Assembly (NCBI GenBank): GCA_017478025.1
Contig: JAFVGZ010000014.1
Location: 107,900-171,899 of the forward strand
Source: Prevotella sp.
GTDB taxonomy: Bacteria; Bacteroidota; Bacteroidia; Bacteroidales; Bacteroidaceae
Direction of reading: 5' to 3'
Length of the DNA: 64,000 bases
The notes below the pieces were generated by a model. The model ran no database searches. It was not told where the DNA came from and saw nothing but the letters and a program-made list of their open reading frames with translations. Each line of letters opens with the position of its first letter. Positions within the stretch are counted from its first letter, which is position 1. Shown here one piece after another: positions 42,917-52,444 of the stretch. Made by a program: the position numbers and the translations under genes.

Positions 42917-44761
42917 TTATCCTATTACCATGAGCACATCATCCTCATCCACAGAGTCACCGGAGGCAAAATTGATGCTGACAATGGTGCCGGCCTTCTC
43001 TGCCTTGATACGGTTGAATACCTTCATAGCCTCGATGTAGCAGATTACTTCGCCTGCCTCTACATGGTCACCCACCTTCTTAGGTGTCTCAGAAGATGAC
43101 TGCACAAGGTATGCCTTGCCCTCCAATGGTGCGAGAACTTCAACGCCCTCACCTGCCGGCTGTAGTGCTGCCTGTGCCTGCTGTGGGTGAGCCGGTGTTG
43201 GATTGGTACCATCATATGAAATCTTCACAATATAATTCTTGCCGCCGACGTTCACCGTCACCTGCTCAGGCATTTGTTTCTTCACATTTCCGGTAGCCTT
43301 CTTAGCCTTGCGATTAGCCAAATCTTCCTCGAAAGCCTTCTTTGCAGCGCCGCTCTTATAAGCCTCATACTGCTGTGGATGCATGGCATACTCAAAGAGT
43401 TCCTCGTTGTCCTGACCTACTTCCCAGCCTCTGTGAGCCATCTCCAAACGATAGGTCTCCACCTCGTCAGGGTAGTTCTCCTGTGGGTCAGAGGTAAGGA
43501 ACTGACGTCCTTCCTTCTTTGCCATATCTTTGAATACCTGATCTACAGGTCCGGGCAGGCGTCCTGACTTGCCTAGTATCATGTCCCAGATATTCTCGGC
43601 TATCATGCTCCAGCGCTCCTTACCCTTCTCCATCTGCATGACATTCATCAGCGCAAGGTTCTTGACATACTGTGAGAAAGGTGTAACGAGGCAAGGATAA
43701 CCTACCTTTGGCCATACGTAAGCCACCTCATCGAAGAGCTTTATGAGCAGTTGGTCAGTGGTAAGCTCAGGCTGACCGTTCTTTACCTTCCACTTATTGA
43801 GTGAGCGCAGGTTGTCCTCCAGGTCAGTCATCAGCGATCCCATCATGCCTCCGGGCAGGCCCGGCTTGATAAGCAGCGAGTTGTTCAGGTGGTTCAGCTC
43901 AGGGATATAGTATCCAAGGAAGTCGTCCATCATCTCCTGTATCTGTGTGCGCACCTCCATATAGGCCTCCATATTGATGCTCTTAACCTTGAAGCCAGCA
44001 TCTCTCAGCATCTCTTCTACGGCAATGATGTCTGCGTGGCCGGTGCCCCATGAGAGCGGAGCGATACCTGTATCAATGTAGTCACAACCGCCACGAGCCA
44101 CCTCAAGGATTGAAGCCATGTTGAATCCGGGGCCGGCATGGGAGTGATACTGTATGATAATATCTTTCTTGTATGCCTTGATACCTGCCACGATTTTGCC
44201 GAGTGACTCAGGACGGCCAATGCCGGCCATGTCCTTGAGGCATATCTCATCAGCGCCGGCATTGATGAATGTCTTTGCCAGGTCGATGTAATAATCTACG
44301 GTGTGTATCGGAGAGTGTGTGATGCAGAGTGACGCCTGGGCTATCATACCTGCTTCCTTAGCGTACTGGATTGACGGTATCACATTGCGCGGGTCGTTGA
44401 GACCACAGAATATACGAGTGATGTCAGTGCCTTGTGCCTTCTTCACCTTATAGAAGAGCTGGCGCAGATCCTTGGGGCATGGGCTCATACGGAGACCGTT
44501 CAGTGCACGGTCAAGCATGTGAGTCTGTATGCCTGCCTCATGGAACGGCTTTGTCCATTGGCGCACAGCATTGTTGGGGTTCTCGCCATAGAGAAGGTTC
44601 ACCTGCTCAAAGCCGCCGCCATTGGTCTCTACACGGTCAAAACAACCCATGCGGATAATGGCAGGGGCAACCTTTAGAAGTTGATCTACACGTGGCTGAT
44701 ACTTTCCCGCACTCTGCCACATATCGCGGAATACTAAACTGAATTTAATCTCTTTACCCAC
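42917..44761 (-). CDS. oadA: Oxaloacetate decarboxylase-type alpha subunit with biotin domain
   Basis: The 614-residue subunit carries the carboxyltransferase and the biotin carrier. The barrel has FRDMWQS (metal Asp), GADEICLKDMAGIGRPESLG (catalytic Lys) and YHSHAGPGFNMAS (metal His pair). The PYC/OADA conserved domain follows, and the C-terminal biotinyl domain carries CYIEAMKVFNRI with the biotin lysine (EAMKV rather than EAMKM). The Pro/Ala linker (PTPAHPQQAQAALQP) is typical. The start is GTG at 44761, preceded by 8-bp TTAATTTG repeats. Oxaloacetate is the likely substrate, but methylmalonyl-CoA-type relatives exist. Confidence 0.93.
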   Translation of the reverse strand: MGKEIKFSLVFRDMWQSAGKYQPRVDQLLKVAPAIIRMGCFDRVETNGGGFEQVNLLYGENPNNAVRQWTKPFHEAGIQTHMLDRALNGLRMSPCPKDLRQLFYKVKKAQGTDITRIFCGLNDPRNVIPSIQYAKEAGMIAQASLCITHSPIHTVDYYIDLAKTFINAGADEICLKDMAGIGRPESLGKIVAGIKAYKKDIIIQYHSHAGPGFNMASILEVARGGCDYIDTGIAPLSWGTGHADIIAVEEMLRDAGFKVKSINMEAYMEVRTQIQEMMDDFLGYYIPELNHLNNSLLIKPGLPGGMMGSLMTDLEDNLRSLNKWKVKNGQPELTTDQLLIKLFDEVAYVWPKVGYPCLVTPFSQYVKNLALMNVMQMEKGKERWSMIAENIWDMILGKSGRLPGPVDQVFKDMAKKEGRQFLTSDPQENYPDEVETYRLEMAHRGWEVGQDNEELFEYAMHPQQYEAYKSGAAKKAFEEDLANRKAKKATGNVKKQMPEQVTVNVGGKNYIVKISYDGTNPTPAHPQQAQAALQPAGEGVEVLAPLEGKAYLVQSSSETPKKVGDHVEAGEVICYIEAMKVFNRIKAEKAGTIVSINFASGDSVDEDDVLMVIG

Positions 44762-44806
44762 TATATTGTCGAATTATCAAATTAACAATTTAACAAATTA
44801 ACGATT
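44762..44806. repeat. 8-bp TTAATTTG-type array before oadA
   Basis: On the minus strand the gap between oadG and oadA is made of units like TTAATTTG, TTAAATTG and ATAATTCG and ends at the GTG start of oadA. The units are the same as at 10303-10342 and 58985-59020. Confidence 0.7.
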
Positions 44807-45052
44807 TTACGCCTCTGTCACTTGCGCCACCTTACCCTTGCCGCCGGTTATCTTGCTTACGGTAAGGCTTATCACTTCCATTACCTCCGGTGATATAGGA
44901 CGCGGAGCAGCCGGTGCCTTGACCTTCTCAGCCTCAGCAGGGGCTATTCTGTTTACGATGCTTATGAGGACATTACTCAGACAGATGATAATGAGCAGCA
45001 CGGCAAATACGGTTGTCATGCCGACTATCATCAATGTTATTCCTGTGTTCAT
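44807..45052 (-). CDS. oadG: Oxaloacetate decarboxylase gamma subunit
   Basis: The 81-residue protein has one N-terminal transmembrane helix (ITLMIVGMTTVFAVLLIIICL) and a Pro/Ala-rich tail, as expected for the OadG subunit that holds alpha and beta together. The C-terminal part (ISPEVMEVISLTVSKITGGKGKVAQV) is the usual alpha-binding segment. It is first in the operon. Confidence 0.9.
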   Translation of the reverse strand: MNTGITLMIVGMTTVFAVLLIIICLSNVLISIVNRIAPAEAEKVKAPAAPRPISPEVMEVISLTVSKITGGKGKVAQVTEA

Positions 45053-45138
45053 TGCAGTTTAATTGTTTTATTTAGAGCGAAATCGGGTGCAAAGATAATA
45101 AAAAAAAATGAATTACGCATTATGATTTGGAAATTATT

Positions 45139-46560
45139 TTACTCGCCTTCCTCATCTAAGTTACCGCTCCATAGATATTTATCCGTATCACGGGCTATGA
45201 CACTGCTGAGCAGGATGAGCGCAAAGAGGTTTGGTATTGCCATCAGTGCATTGAACACGTCGGCCAGGGTCCACACGGTGTTCAGGTTGATTACCGAGCC
45301 CACGAACACTGCGACGATGAAGAACCACGTGTATATCCTTGCCGTCTTGTAGCCCCCCAGATACTCCACGGCGCGCTTTGCGTAGATGCTCCAGCCCAGG
45401 ATGGTGGAGAAAGCGAACGTGAAGAGTCCGAACAACAACAGAGGAGTACCTATGTATGGTATCTTTTTGAATGCCAGGTTGGTCAGTGTCCCGCCATCGA
45501 TGCTGAGGTAAGTCTCCATCAGCTCCTGCTTGAACATTCTCTGCAACAGAGAAGCAGTTGGCAGGTCAGACAATGCCCCGAAGGTCTCCTCTACGGTGCT
45601 CAATATGCTGCTGACTATCACGATGCCCGTGATGGCACAGATGACCACCGTGTCCCAGAACGTACCGCTTGCGCTGACGAGTGCCTGCCTCACGGGGTTG
45701 CGGGTCTTTGCAGCCGCTGCCACGAGTGGTGCGGAGCCCAGTCCCGACTCATTGGAGAACAGTCCGCGGGCTATGCCATAGCGTGCAGCCAGCATGATGG
45801 CACTGCCCGCAATGCCGCCTCCCGCTGCCTCGGGCATGAAGGCCGAGACGACGATGAGCTTGATGGCCGGCAATACATAGTCGGCATTCATGCACAGGAT
45901 TACGATGCAGCCAATGACATAGAGCGCTGCCATGAATGGCACAAGGGCTGTGCACACCTTTGCGATGCTCTTGATGCCCCCTACAAGCACGAGCGATACG
46001 AGCAGCGTCACGACGGAGCCCGTCACCCAGGGGTTGATGTGCAGGGCATCGGCAGCGAGTGTGGAGATGGCGTTGGCCTGCACGGTACTGCCTATGCCAA
46101 AGGCCGCAATGGCCGTGAAGACGGCAAAGAGCACACCTGCCCACTTGGCGTTCAGACCATCTTCAAGGGCATACATCGGGCCACCTATCATGTGTCCCTT
46201 CGGTGACTTTCTACGGTATTTCACGGCAAGGAGTCCCTCACCATATTTCGTTGCTATGCCGAAGACACCCGTGAGCCAACACCACATCACTGCGCCCGGG
46301 CCGCCCAGGGCTATTGCCGTGCCCACACCGATGATGTTGCCGGTGCCGATGGTGGCTGCGAGGGCTGTGGCAAGAGCTCCGAACTGGCTCACGTCGCCGG
46401 AGTTGCTGTTGTCTTTCTTGACTGACAGCTTGATGGCGGTAAATATCTTGCGCTGCGGAAACTTCAGCCTTATAGTAAGGTACAGATGAGTTCCCACAAG
46501 AAGGATTATCATGGGATAGCCCCACAGAAAGTCACTGATTTTAGAAAGAATTTGTTCCAT
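45139..46560 (-). CDS. Alanine/glycine:cation symporter (AGCS) family protein
   Basis: The 473-residue protein is a Na+-driven amino-acid symporter of the inner membrane with about 10-11 helices. ALATALAATIGTGNIIGVGTAIALGGPGAVMWCWLTG and GGPMYALEDGL are the AGCS signatures, and FSNESGLGSAPLVAAAAKT is the second. It lies downstream of the FAD enzyme and upstream of oadGAB on the same strand; the Na+ gradient made by OadGAB could power it. Confidence 0.94.
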   Translation of the reverse strand: MEQILSKISDFLWGYPMIILLVGTHLYLTIRLKFPQRKIFTAIKLSVKKDNSNSGDVSQFGALATALAATIGTGNIIGVGTAIALGGPGAVMWCWLTGVFGIATKYGEGLLAVKYRRKSPKGHMIGGPMYALEDGLNAKWAGVLFAVFTAIAAFGIGSTVQANAISTLAADALHINPWVTGSVVTLLVSLVLVGGIKSIAKVCTALVPFMAALYVIGCIVILCMNADYVLPAIKLIVVSAFMPEAAGGGIAGSAIMLAARYGIARGLFSNESGLGSAPLVAAAAKTRNPVRQALVSASGTFWDTVVICAITGIVIVSSILSTVEETFGALSDLPTASLLQRMFKQELMETYLSIDGGTLTNLAFKKIPYIGTPLLLFGLFTFAFSTILGWSIYAKRAVEYLGGYKTARIYTWFFIVAVFVGSVINLNTVWTLADVFNALMAIPNLFALILLSSVIARDTDKYLWSGNLDEEGE

Positions 46561-46617
46561 AGATAGATCTTGTATGGCTCTTTGCTCGAAATATGTATTA
46601 TAGTGATGATTATTGAG

Positions 46618-48384
46618 TTAATTTCCGGATATGTTCATTGATTGCACGAGTTCTGCTGCCATGTTAGCTGCGCGTATTCCATCTACTGCAGCAGACACTA
46701 TACCTCCGGCATATCCCGCGCCTTCACCGGCTGGGAAAAGTCCCCGCAGGTAATTATGCTGCAGCGTCTCATTGCTACGGGTGATACGTACCGGGGCAGA
46801 CGTACGCGTCTCCACGCCTATGATGATAGCCTCGTTGGTGACGAAGCCGCGACGCTGGGCATCGAAACGGATGAAGCCCTCTTGCAGTCTTGAGCTGATG
46901 TCTTTGGGTAACCAGAAGTGCAGAGGCGATGAGAAGATGCCGGGAGCGTATGACGAGCGCGGCAGGTCGTATGACAACTGGCCACGCGTGAAGTCAGCCA
47001 GACGCTGGGCAGGTGCCTGCTGTGTATGGCGGGGCATGACACCCGACGGAGAACCGTCAGGCACGGGAGCTGAAGAGGAGGGCACGGTGGCTGACGAGGA
47101 GGGCACGGTGACTGACTGCTGATGGCAGAGCCGCTCCAGATGCTCCTGATAATTCAGCACGGCAAGCGGGTTATCAGGGGTGGATGACGATATTCCATAG
47201 GCATCATTCTTGTGCGAACTGCCTAAAAGGTTCGCCATACTCTCCTCTATATTCGATGCCGGCACCTCTACCACAATGCCCGAGTTGCTCCATCTGCCAC
47301 CGCGATTGCTGGGCGACATACCATTGACCACAATCTGGTCGTTCTCTGTGGCAGAAGGGATTATGAAGCCTCCGGGACACATACAGAATGAGTAAACACC
47401 GCAACCCCTGACCTGCGTGACAAAGGAGTACTCGGCAGGAGGCAGGTATTCACCGCGTCCCTTGGGCGAGTGGTACTGCAGACGGTCTATGAGCTCAGAC
47501 GGATGCTCCACACGCACACCGACAGCAATGCCCTTAGCTTCCACTATCTGACGAGCATCACTGAGGCCGAAGATATTCTCCATGCGCGGAATGTCCGCAA
47601 GGTATCGATAGACATCACGGGCCGAGTGTCCTGTGGCAAGGATTACGGCATCAGCCCGGAAGGTGGATGTTCGCTCTCCGCAGACGCATTCCACGCCCTC
47701 CACACGGCATTTGTTATTGATGAGGAGGCGCGTCATCTTGGTCTTGAAATGCACCTCACCGCCGCTGCGGAGTATCTGCAGACGCATGCTCTCGATGATT
47801 CCGGGCAACTTGTCCGTGCCTATGTGCGGATGAACATCAACGAGAATACCCTGCCCGGCACCAAACTGGCAGAAAATGTTCAGCACCTTATCGGTGTCGC
47901 CGCGCTTCTTGCTGCGGGTGAACAGCTTGCCATCAGAATAGGCTCCTGCCCCACCCTCGCCAAAACAGTAGTTGCTCTCAGGATCCACACGCTGCTCATG
48001 TGAGATGCGTGCCAGGTCTTTCTTACGCTCACGCACATCCTTTCCCCGCTCTATCACGATGGGACGCAACCCCATCTCGATGAGCTGCAGGGCAGCAAAG
48101 AGTCCGGCGGGCCCGGCACCGACAACGATGACAGGCGCGCCACCCGACACATCTGGATAGTCTATAGGGGTAAAGAGCTCATCGGAGGGCAACTCATTGA
48201 TATAGACGCGTACGGAGAGATTAACGTAAATCTGGCGCTGACGTGCATCAATGCTGCGTTTCAGAATGCGGAGATGCTTTATCGTGCGCCGATCTATGCC
48301 ATATTCGCGACTGACATATTCCGATATATTTTGCTCGCTATATGCCACTTGAGGCACTACCCGAAGCTGAATTTCTTTTATCAT
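46618..48384 (-). CDS. FAD-dependent oxidoreductase (uncharacterised conserved family)
   Basis: The 588-residue flavoprotein has a ~80-residue N-terminal domain, then the dinucleotide site PVIVVGAGPAGLFAALQLIEMGLRPIVIERG. NYCFGEGGAGAYSDGKL and DAVILATGHSARDVY follow, and GEGAGYAGGIVSAAVDGIRAANMA closes the FAD site. The reaction is unknown. Residues about 427-450 (SVTVPSSSATVPSSSAPVPD) are an extra low-complexity stretch encoded by 21-bp tandem repeats at about 47041-47118. The gene has a TTTGCATCC-type box right before its ATG. Confidence 0.9.
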   Translation of the reverse strand: MIKEIQLRVVPQVAYSEQNISEYVSREYGIDRRTIKHLRILKRSIDARQRQIYVNLSVRVYINELPSDELFTPIDYPDVSGGAPVIVVGAGPAGLFAALQLIEMGLRPIVIERGKDVRERKKDLARISHEQRVDPESNYCFGEGGAGAYSDGKLFTRSKKRGDTDKVLNIFCQFGAGQGILVDVHPHIGTDKLPGIIESMRLQILRSGGEVHFKTKMTRLLINNKCRVEGVECVCGERTSTFRADAVILATGHSARDVYRYLADIPRMENIFGLSDARQIVEAKGIAVGVRVEHPSELIDRLQYHSPKGRGEYLPPAEYSFVTQVRGCGVYSFCMCPGGFIIPSATENDQIVVNGMSPSNRGGRWSNSGIVVEVPASNIEESMANLLGSSHKNDAYGISSSTPDNPLAVLNYQEHLERLCHQQSVTVPSSSATVPSSSAPVPDGSPSGVMPRHTQQAPAQRLADFTRGQLSYDLPRSSYAPGIFSSPLHFWLPKDISSRLQEGFIRFDAQRRGFVTNEAIIIGVETRTSAPVRITRSNETLQHNYLRGLFPAGEGAGYAGGIVSAAVDGIRAANMAAELVQSMNISGN

Positions 48385-48568
48385 GGATGCAAAGGTACAA
48401 AAAATAATTCATAATGCATAATTCATAATGCATAATTCGCAATTCATAGTTCAAAATATCTCAGAATTGAACTAAATGTTGTATATATCTATGTTAGCCA
48501 TGGTGCGCCAAACTTAAGGTCTTGACAAAGTTTTTCGCTGGTATTTTGGTGGCATGAGGAAAATGTTG

Positions 48569-48576
48569 TACCTTTG
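48569..48576 (+). promoter_or_regulatory. -7 box of tcdA
   Basis: TACCTTTG, 38 bp before the ATG. Confidence 0.6.
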
Positions 48577-48614
48577 CGCCATTGAGTATTACGAATCAAG
48601 GATATAGTACAACT

Positions 48615-49301
48615 ATGAATGAAGGTATCTTTTCTCGCACGGCATTGCTTTTCGGCGAGGCTGGTGTGGAGCGGCTGAGGTCGCTGCGGGTCATCATCTT
48701 CGGTGTGGGCGGCGTGGGCTCCTGGTGTGCAGAGAGCCTGGTGCGCACCGGCGTGGGACACCTGACAATGGTGGACTGCGATGTGGTCTGTGACAGCAAC
48801 ATAAACAGACAGCTGATGGCAACGACCAGGACCGTCGGCAGACCGAAGGTGGAGGTGATGCGCGAACGATTGCTTGAGATAAATCCCGAAGCTGACATCA
48901 CGGCCCTGCAGGAGGTGTTCTCAGCCGAGACAGCGGGGAATTTCGACCTGGATGCCTACGATTATGTCATTGATGCCATTGACTCGCTGCGGGACAAGGC
49001 GCTGCTGATCCTGCGGGCCTGCGAGTCAAAGGCGTGCCTATTCTCCTCTATGGGGGCTGCAAGAAAGCTGGATCCGCAGCGTGTAAAGGTGACGGAGTTT
49101 TGGAAAGTGGAGGGCGATCCGCTGGCCCGGACGCTGAGGAAGCGCTTCAAGCACGAGGGAGTATTCCCCGCAAGGAAGTTCCAGTGCGTCTATAGCGACG
49201 AGCGCCCTACAGGTGAGGTAGGCGGTACGGCGGCTCATGTCACCGCCGTCTTTGGGCTGACACTGGCTTCGAGGGTGATACAGGACACACTTTCTGATTG
49301 A
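48615..49301 (+). CDS. tcdA: tRNA threonylcarbamoyladenosine dehydratase (TcdA, ThiF/E1-like)
   Basis: TcdA (228 residues) uses ATP to cyclise t6A37 of tRNA to ct6A. The opening MNEGIFSRTALLFGEAGVERL and the Rossmann site VIIFGVGGVGSWCAESLVRTGVGHLTMVDCDVVCDSNINRQL are diagnostic, as is YDYVIDAIDSLRDKALLI. The GAARKLDP and ARTLRKRFK stretches fit the YgdL/CsdL branch rather than MoeB/ThiF. The ATG at 48615 is chosen; a TTG 33 bp upstream is in frame but close to the promoter. Element C follows. Confidence 0.93.
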   Translation: MNEGIFSRTALLFGEAGVERLRSLRVIIFGVGGVGSWCAESLVRTGVGHLTMVDCDVVCDSNINRQLMATTRTVGRPKVEVMRERLLEINPEADITALQEVFSAETAGNFDLDAYDYVIDAIDSLRDKALLILRACESKACLFSSMGAARKLDPQRVKVTEFWKVEGDPLARTLRKRFKHEGVFPARKFQCVYSDERPTGEVGGTAAHVTAVFGLTLASRVIQDTLSD

Positions 49302-49373
49302 GAAATCAGAACAAAAAGACTGAGAAATCAAAACAAAAAAAGTGCATTTCAGAGTCAAAAACGGAAAAACCCC

Positions 49374-49825
49374 AATTTGACACTTTGCTCATTTTTTTGT
49401 TAAAAAAGTGACAAAAGTGATTTTTCAACCTTCAAAATTTGGCGATATTTTCGACCAAGGTTGCCCGAGCTCGCAAATATCGCACGAGAGAGCACGAATA
49501 GCTAACTCGCTGTACAACAGAGTGTTTGATGGTTTCCTCATCAAAACAGAACAAAAGAACCGCAAAAACGAACACCCAAAAAGGGGTAATAGACCTGCTA
49601 TTACCCCCTAATAGACCTACGAGAAGGGTGTTCTGCGCCATTGCGGACACCCTAAAAGACCTGCTTTTACCCCCTCATTTCTCTTCTCGACCCTTAATTT
49701 CGCACTAAAATCGCTCCATTTTGCATTATTTTTCCCTTTTCGCTTCTCTAGATTTCATTTTTTAGTGGTAAAAGTCAAAATGTCAATTTGCTCATTTTAT
49801 TGTTAAAAAAGTGTCATTTTGTAAA
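49374..49825 (+). repeat. Dispersed structured element, copy C
   Basis: Terminal direct repeats lie at about 49383-49415 and 49786-49818 (TTTGCTCATTTT..., GTTAAAAAAGTG). The stem GCGATATTT/AAATATCGC (49442-49480) is perfect. The hairpin TTTGATG/CATCAAA (49525-49545) replaces TTTGACGG/CCGTCAAA of copy A. Four 22-bp units (49586, 49608, 49630, 49652 to 49673) include GTAATAG/CTATTAC in place of GTAAAAG/CTTTTAC. The CTCTAGATTTCATTTTTTAG block is at about 49747-49766. It lies between the convergent tcdA and queF genes. Confidence 0.87.
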
Positions 49826-49881
49826 ATGGACTTTCAACGGAAAATGGGCGAAAACAGGATGAAATCAGACCCTGTTGAGTC

Positions 49882-50343
49882 TTACATCACCTGCTTGGTC
49901 TCCAAGCGTCTTATTGCCATTTGCTCATACTTTGTGCCTGGCCGACCGTAGTTGGCATAGGGATAGATGCTGATGCCGCCACGTGGCAGGAAGAGTCCGG
50001 TCACCTCTATGTACTTGGGGTCCATGAGTCTGATAAGGTCTTTCATTATGATGTTGACACAGTCCTCATGGAAATCGCCGTGATTGCGAAACGAGAACAG
50101 ATAGAGTTTGAGGCTCTTGCTCTCCACCATTCGCTTATCAGGGATGTACATTATCTTGATTTCAGCAAAATCGGGCTGACCCGTGATGGGGCATAATGAC
50201 GTGAACTCCGGACAGTTGAACTGCACCCAGTAGTCATTGTCGGGGTGCTTGTTTTCAAATGTCTCAAGCACCTCGGGAGCATAGTCGCTCCTGTATTGGG
50301 TCTTAGAACCGAGGAGCTGAAGTCCTTCTTCCTCCCTTTTCAT
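49882..50343 (-). CDS. queF: NADPH-dependent 7-cyano-7-deazaguanine reductase
   Basis: QueF (153 residues) reduces preQ0 to preQ1 in queuosine synthesis. [22 protein letters not shown] has the catalytic Cys and Asp, followed by [24 protein letters not shown], the QueF motif. It is the short unimodular type. It is last in the nusB-to-queF operon, 2 bp after the DUF5606 gene. No other queuosine genes are in the window. Confidence 0.95.
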   Translation of the reverse strand: MKREEEGLQLLGSKTQYRSDYAPEVLETFENKHPDNDYWVQFNCPEFTSLCPITGQPDFAEIKIMYIPDKRMVESKSLKLYLFSFRNHGDFHEDCVNIIMKDLIRLMDPKYIEVTGLFLPRGGISIYPYANYGRPGTKYEQMAIRRLETKQVM

Positions 50344-50345
50344 CT

Positions 50346-50765
50346 TTATCCCTCCTGGCTCGTGGGTTTAAGGCTCTCCTCAAAGTCGGTGATACCGGCA
50401 TTTACGAGGATGTTATACCACTGAATGAGCTTCTTGATGTCAGAAGAATGCACGCGGTCACGGTCGAAATTGGGGAGGAACGAAGCGAAGTATTCCTGCA
50501 ATTCCGCTCCGCTGGCTTTCTTATAGTCCAGAGATGCAGTCTTGCCTGCCTCCTTATCGCGCAGGGCACACATTATCTCACCCAAAGGTTTGTCTTCATC
50601 GTCGGTGTACATAGCGATGTCACCCAGCGATGTCACTCTGTCAGTGGCGAAAGCTGGAACGCGCTTATGGTCGGTTATGTTTTCTACTATCAGGCCGTTG
50701 CTGGAACGTGTTACCAATTCATAGAGTCCGGGTTTGCCGGAGATGGCGAGGATTGTCTTACTCAT
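50346..50765 (-). CDS. DUF5606 domain-containing protein
   Basis: The 139-residue protein matches the Bacteroidetes family DUF5606: [30 protein letters not shown], then [23 protein letters not shown]. It is small and soluble, and the function is unknown. It sits between coaE and queF on the same strand. Confidence 0.88.
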   Translation of the reverse strand: MSKTILAISGKPGLYELVTRSSNGLIVENITDHKRVPAFATDRVTSLGDIAMYTDDEDKPLGEIMCALRDKEAGKTASLDYKKASGAELQEYFASFLPNFDRDRVHSSDIKKLIQWYNILVNAGITDFEESLKPTSQEG

Positions 50766-50846
50766 TGTTGAGTGTTTTTGTTAAGTTATTGAGTTATTAT
50801 GTTTTTAGTATAGTTGTCAGTATCGTTTTCTGTATGGTTTTCAGTG

Positions 50847-51413
50847 TTAGCGTTCTAAGCCTTGCAGGATGCTCTCTATCTGCGGTTCGAGAGGCTGTAT
50901 GCCGTCATTGCATATACTGTAGTCAGCCCTGCGCTGCAACTCTTCCTGTGGCATCTGTGCTGCGAGCCATTCACGTGCCCTCTGCTCGGTGACGCCATCG
51001 CGCTGCATGATACGCCTGACGCGGACCTCCTCTGGTGCCACGACAGCCACCACACCGTCCACATAGTCCTGCAGATGAGCCTCATAGAGAATGGCGCACT
51101 CCATCCACTGCAGGCCAGAGGAGATGAAATCCTCCATCACCGCGGGGTGGATGATGCTGTTGAGAGCCAGCTTATTGGCTTCTGATGCCAGCAGGAACTT
51201 GGCTACTGCTGCTTTGTTGTATATGCCGTCAATGTAGGCATCAGGCCCCACAAGACGCGTCACCTGCTCGCGCACGGCAGGAGTCAGGACACACCGCTTG
51301 GCGCTGGCATCGCAATCGAACACCTCTATGCCTCGTTCCCGAAACAGGTTGCAGACATACGACTTACCCGAGCCTATGCCGCCAGTGATACAGTATCTGT
51401 TATTTTTTCTCAA
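50847..51413 (-). CDS. coaE: Dephospho-CoA kinase
   Basis: CoaE (188 residues) phosphorylates dephospho-CoA in the last step of CoA synthesis. The P-loop is YCITGGIGSGKSYVC and the CoA-site Asp is in VFDCDASAKR; the lid has RIMQRDGVTEQRAREWLAAQMPQEEL. It overlaps the end of the YbbR gene by 14 bp. Confidence 0.95.
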   Translation of the reverse strand: MRKNNRYCITGGIGSGKSYVCNLFRERGIEVFDCDASAKRCVLTPAVREQVTRLVGPDAYIDGIYNKAAVAKFLLASEANKLALNSIIHPAVMEDFISSGLQWMECAILYEAHLQDYVDGVVAVVAPEEVRVRRIMQRDGVTEQRAREWLAAQMPQEELQRRADYSICNDGIQPLEPQIESILQGLER

Positions 51414-52371
51414 GGAGGTAATCTACACTGTTTACCTTCAGCGTGGCTTTCAGCACGCCTTTAGGCTGATTGTTCACGCGAATAGGAAGTTTTGATTTGT
51501 TGTCGGGATTCAAGTCGGTGTAATCAGCAACGACAGAGAACTGCTCTGCATGAATACTTTCACTGCGACTCACGCCGATAGCTACTCTCACTTCCACTCT
51601 CGAGGGGAATGTCTTTACCGTCGTTCCGGGTGGGGCATTGATTACCGTTATGGGCACAACCAGCTGCACCTCAGTAAGTTGCTCGCACACCACATTGACT
51701 CTCACCTTCTCTGGATTGGCCTTTGAACCGTAGATATGCTGCAGTATCACCTCCTGTGAGAATGACTCTGAGATATTGTCAATGCGCAACGGTTCAGTCT
51801 TGATGGTGTGTATGCTGTCAAGAGCCTTTGTGGAGGCATAGAGATTGATGGTGTCAGGCGTCACAGTGATACTGGAGATGTAGTAATCCGGCTTTGTCGA
51901 AAGATTGGCATCCAGGATTACCGGCACCCTCTTGTTGGCTCCAAAGTTGAAGCAGAAATCCCAGTGTTTGGCCTTTACCGACATGATTCGCGTTGATGCC
52001 GCAAGGCGCGTAGCGAACTGTTTCTGTACGTCGTTAGACGACACACTCCCCCGTCCATTCTTGCCCACGTAGAGACGGAACGGAATACGTATGGGGCGGT
52101 CAAGTCCGCTTACCTTGTGCTCAAGCAGCACGAAGCCCTTATCCTTGAGGGTGAACGATATCGTGTCAGGCAGAGGCTCTGTGATTACCACATTCTGTGG
52201 TACGTCAGACAGTTGCAGGGGCACACGTATCTCCATCTCATAGGTGTCATTAAGGGCTGAGAGAAACCAGAAAGCGGCACTGATGACCAGGAAGATACAA
52301 AAGGCTACCATATCCCTTCCACGCATGGAGGGGAGCAGGAAACTTAACTCTTTCAGTTTATGCCACTTCAT
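51400..52371 (-). CDS. YbbR-like domain protein (CdaR-like)
   Basis: The 323-residue protein has one N-terminal transmembrane helix (MVAFCIFLVISAAFWFLSAL) and an extracytoplasmic part with YbbR-type beta repeats (for example PLQLSDVPQNVVITEPLPDTISFTLK). In Firmicutes such proteins regulate diadenylate cyclase; no cdaA is in this window. The position between yajC and coaE is a conserved Bacteroidetes order. Confidence 0.85.
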   Translation of the reverse strand: MKWHKLKELSFLLPSMRGRDMVAFCIFLVISAAFWFLSALNDTYEMEIRVPLQLSDVPQNVVITEPLPDTISFTLKDKGFVLLEHKVSGLDRPIRIPFRLYVGKNGRGSVSSNDVQKQFATRLAASTRIMSVKAKHWDFCFNFGANKRVPVILDANLSTKPDYYISSITVTPDTINLYASTKALDSIHTIKTEPLRIDNISESFSQEVILQHIYGSKANPEKVRVNVVCEQLTEVQLVVPITVINAPPGTTVKTFPSRVEVRVAIGVSRSESIHAEQFSVVADYTDLNPDNKSKLPIRVNNQPKGVLKATLKVNSVDYLLEKK

Positions 52372-52444
52372 GTTATACGAGCTAAAGTTGGTGTTCTGAG
52401 TGCTGTCTTGCTATCTGCGGCCTACGGTCAGCTATCTGTGGGCA

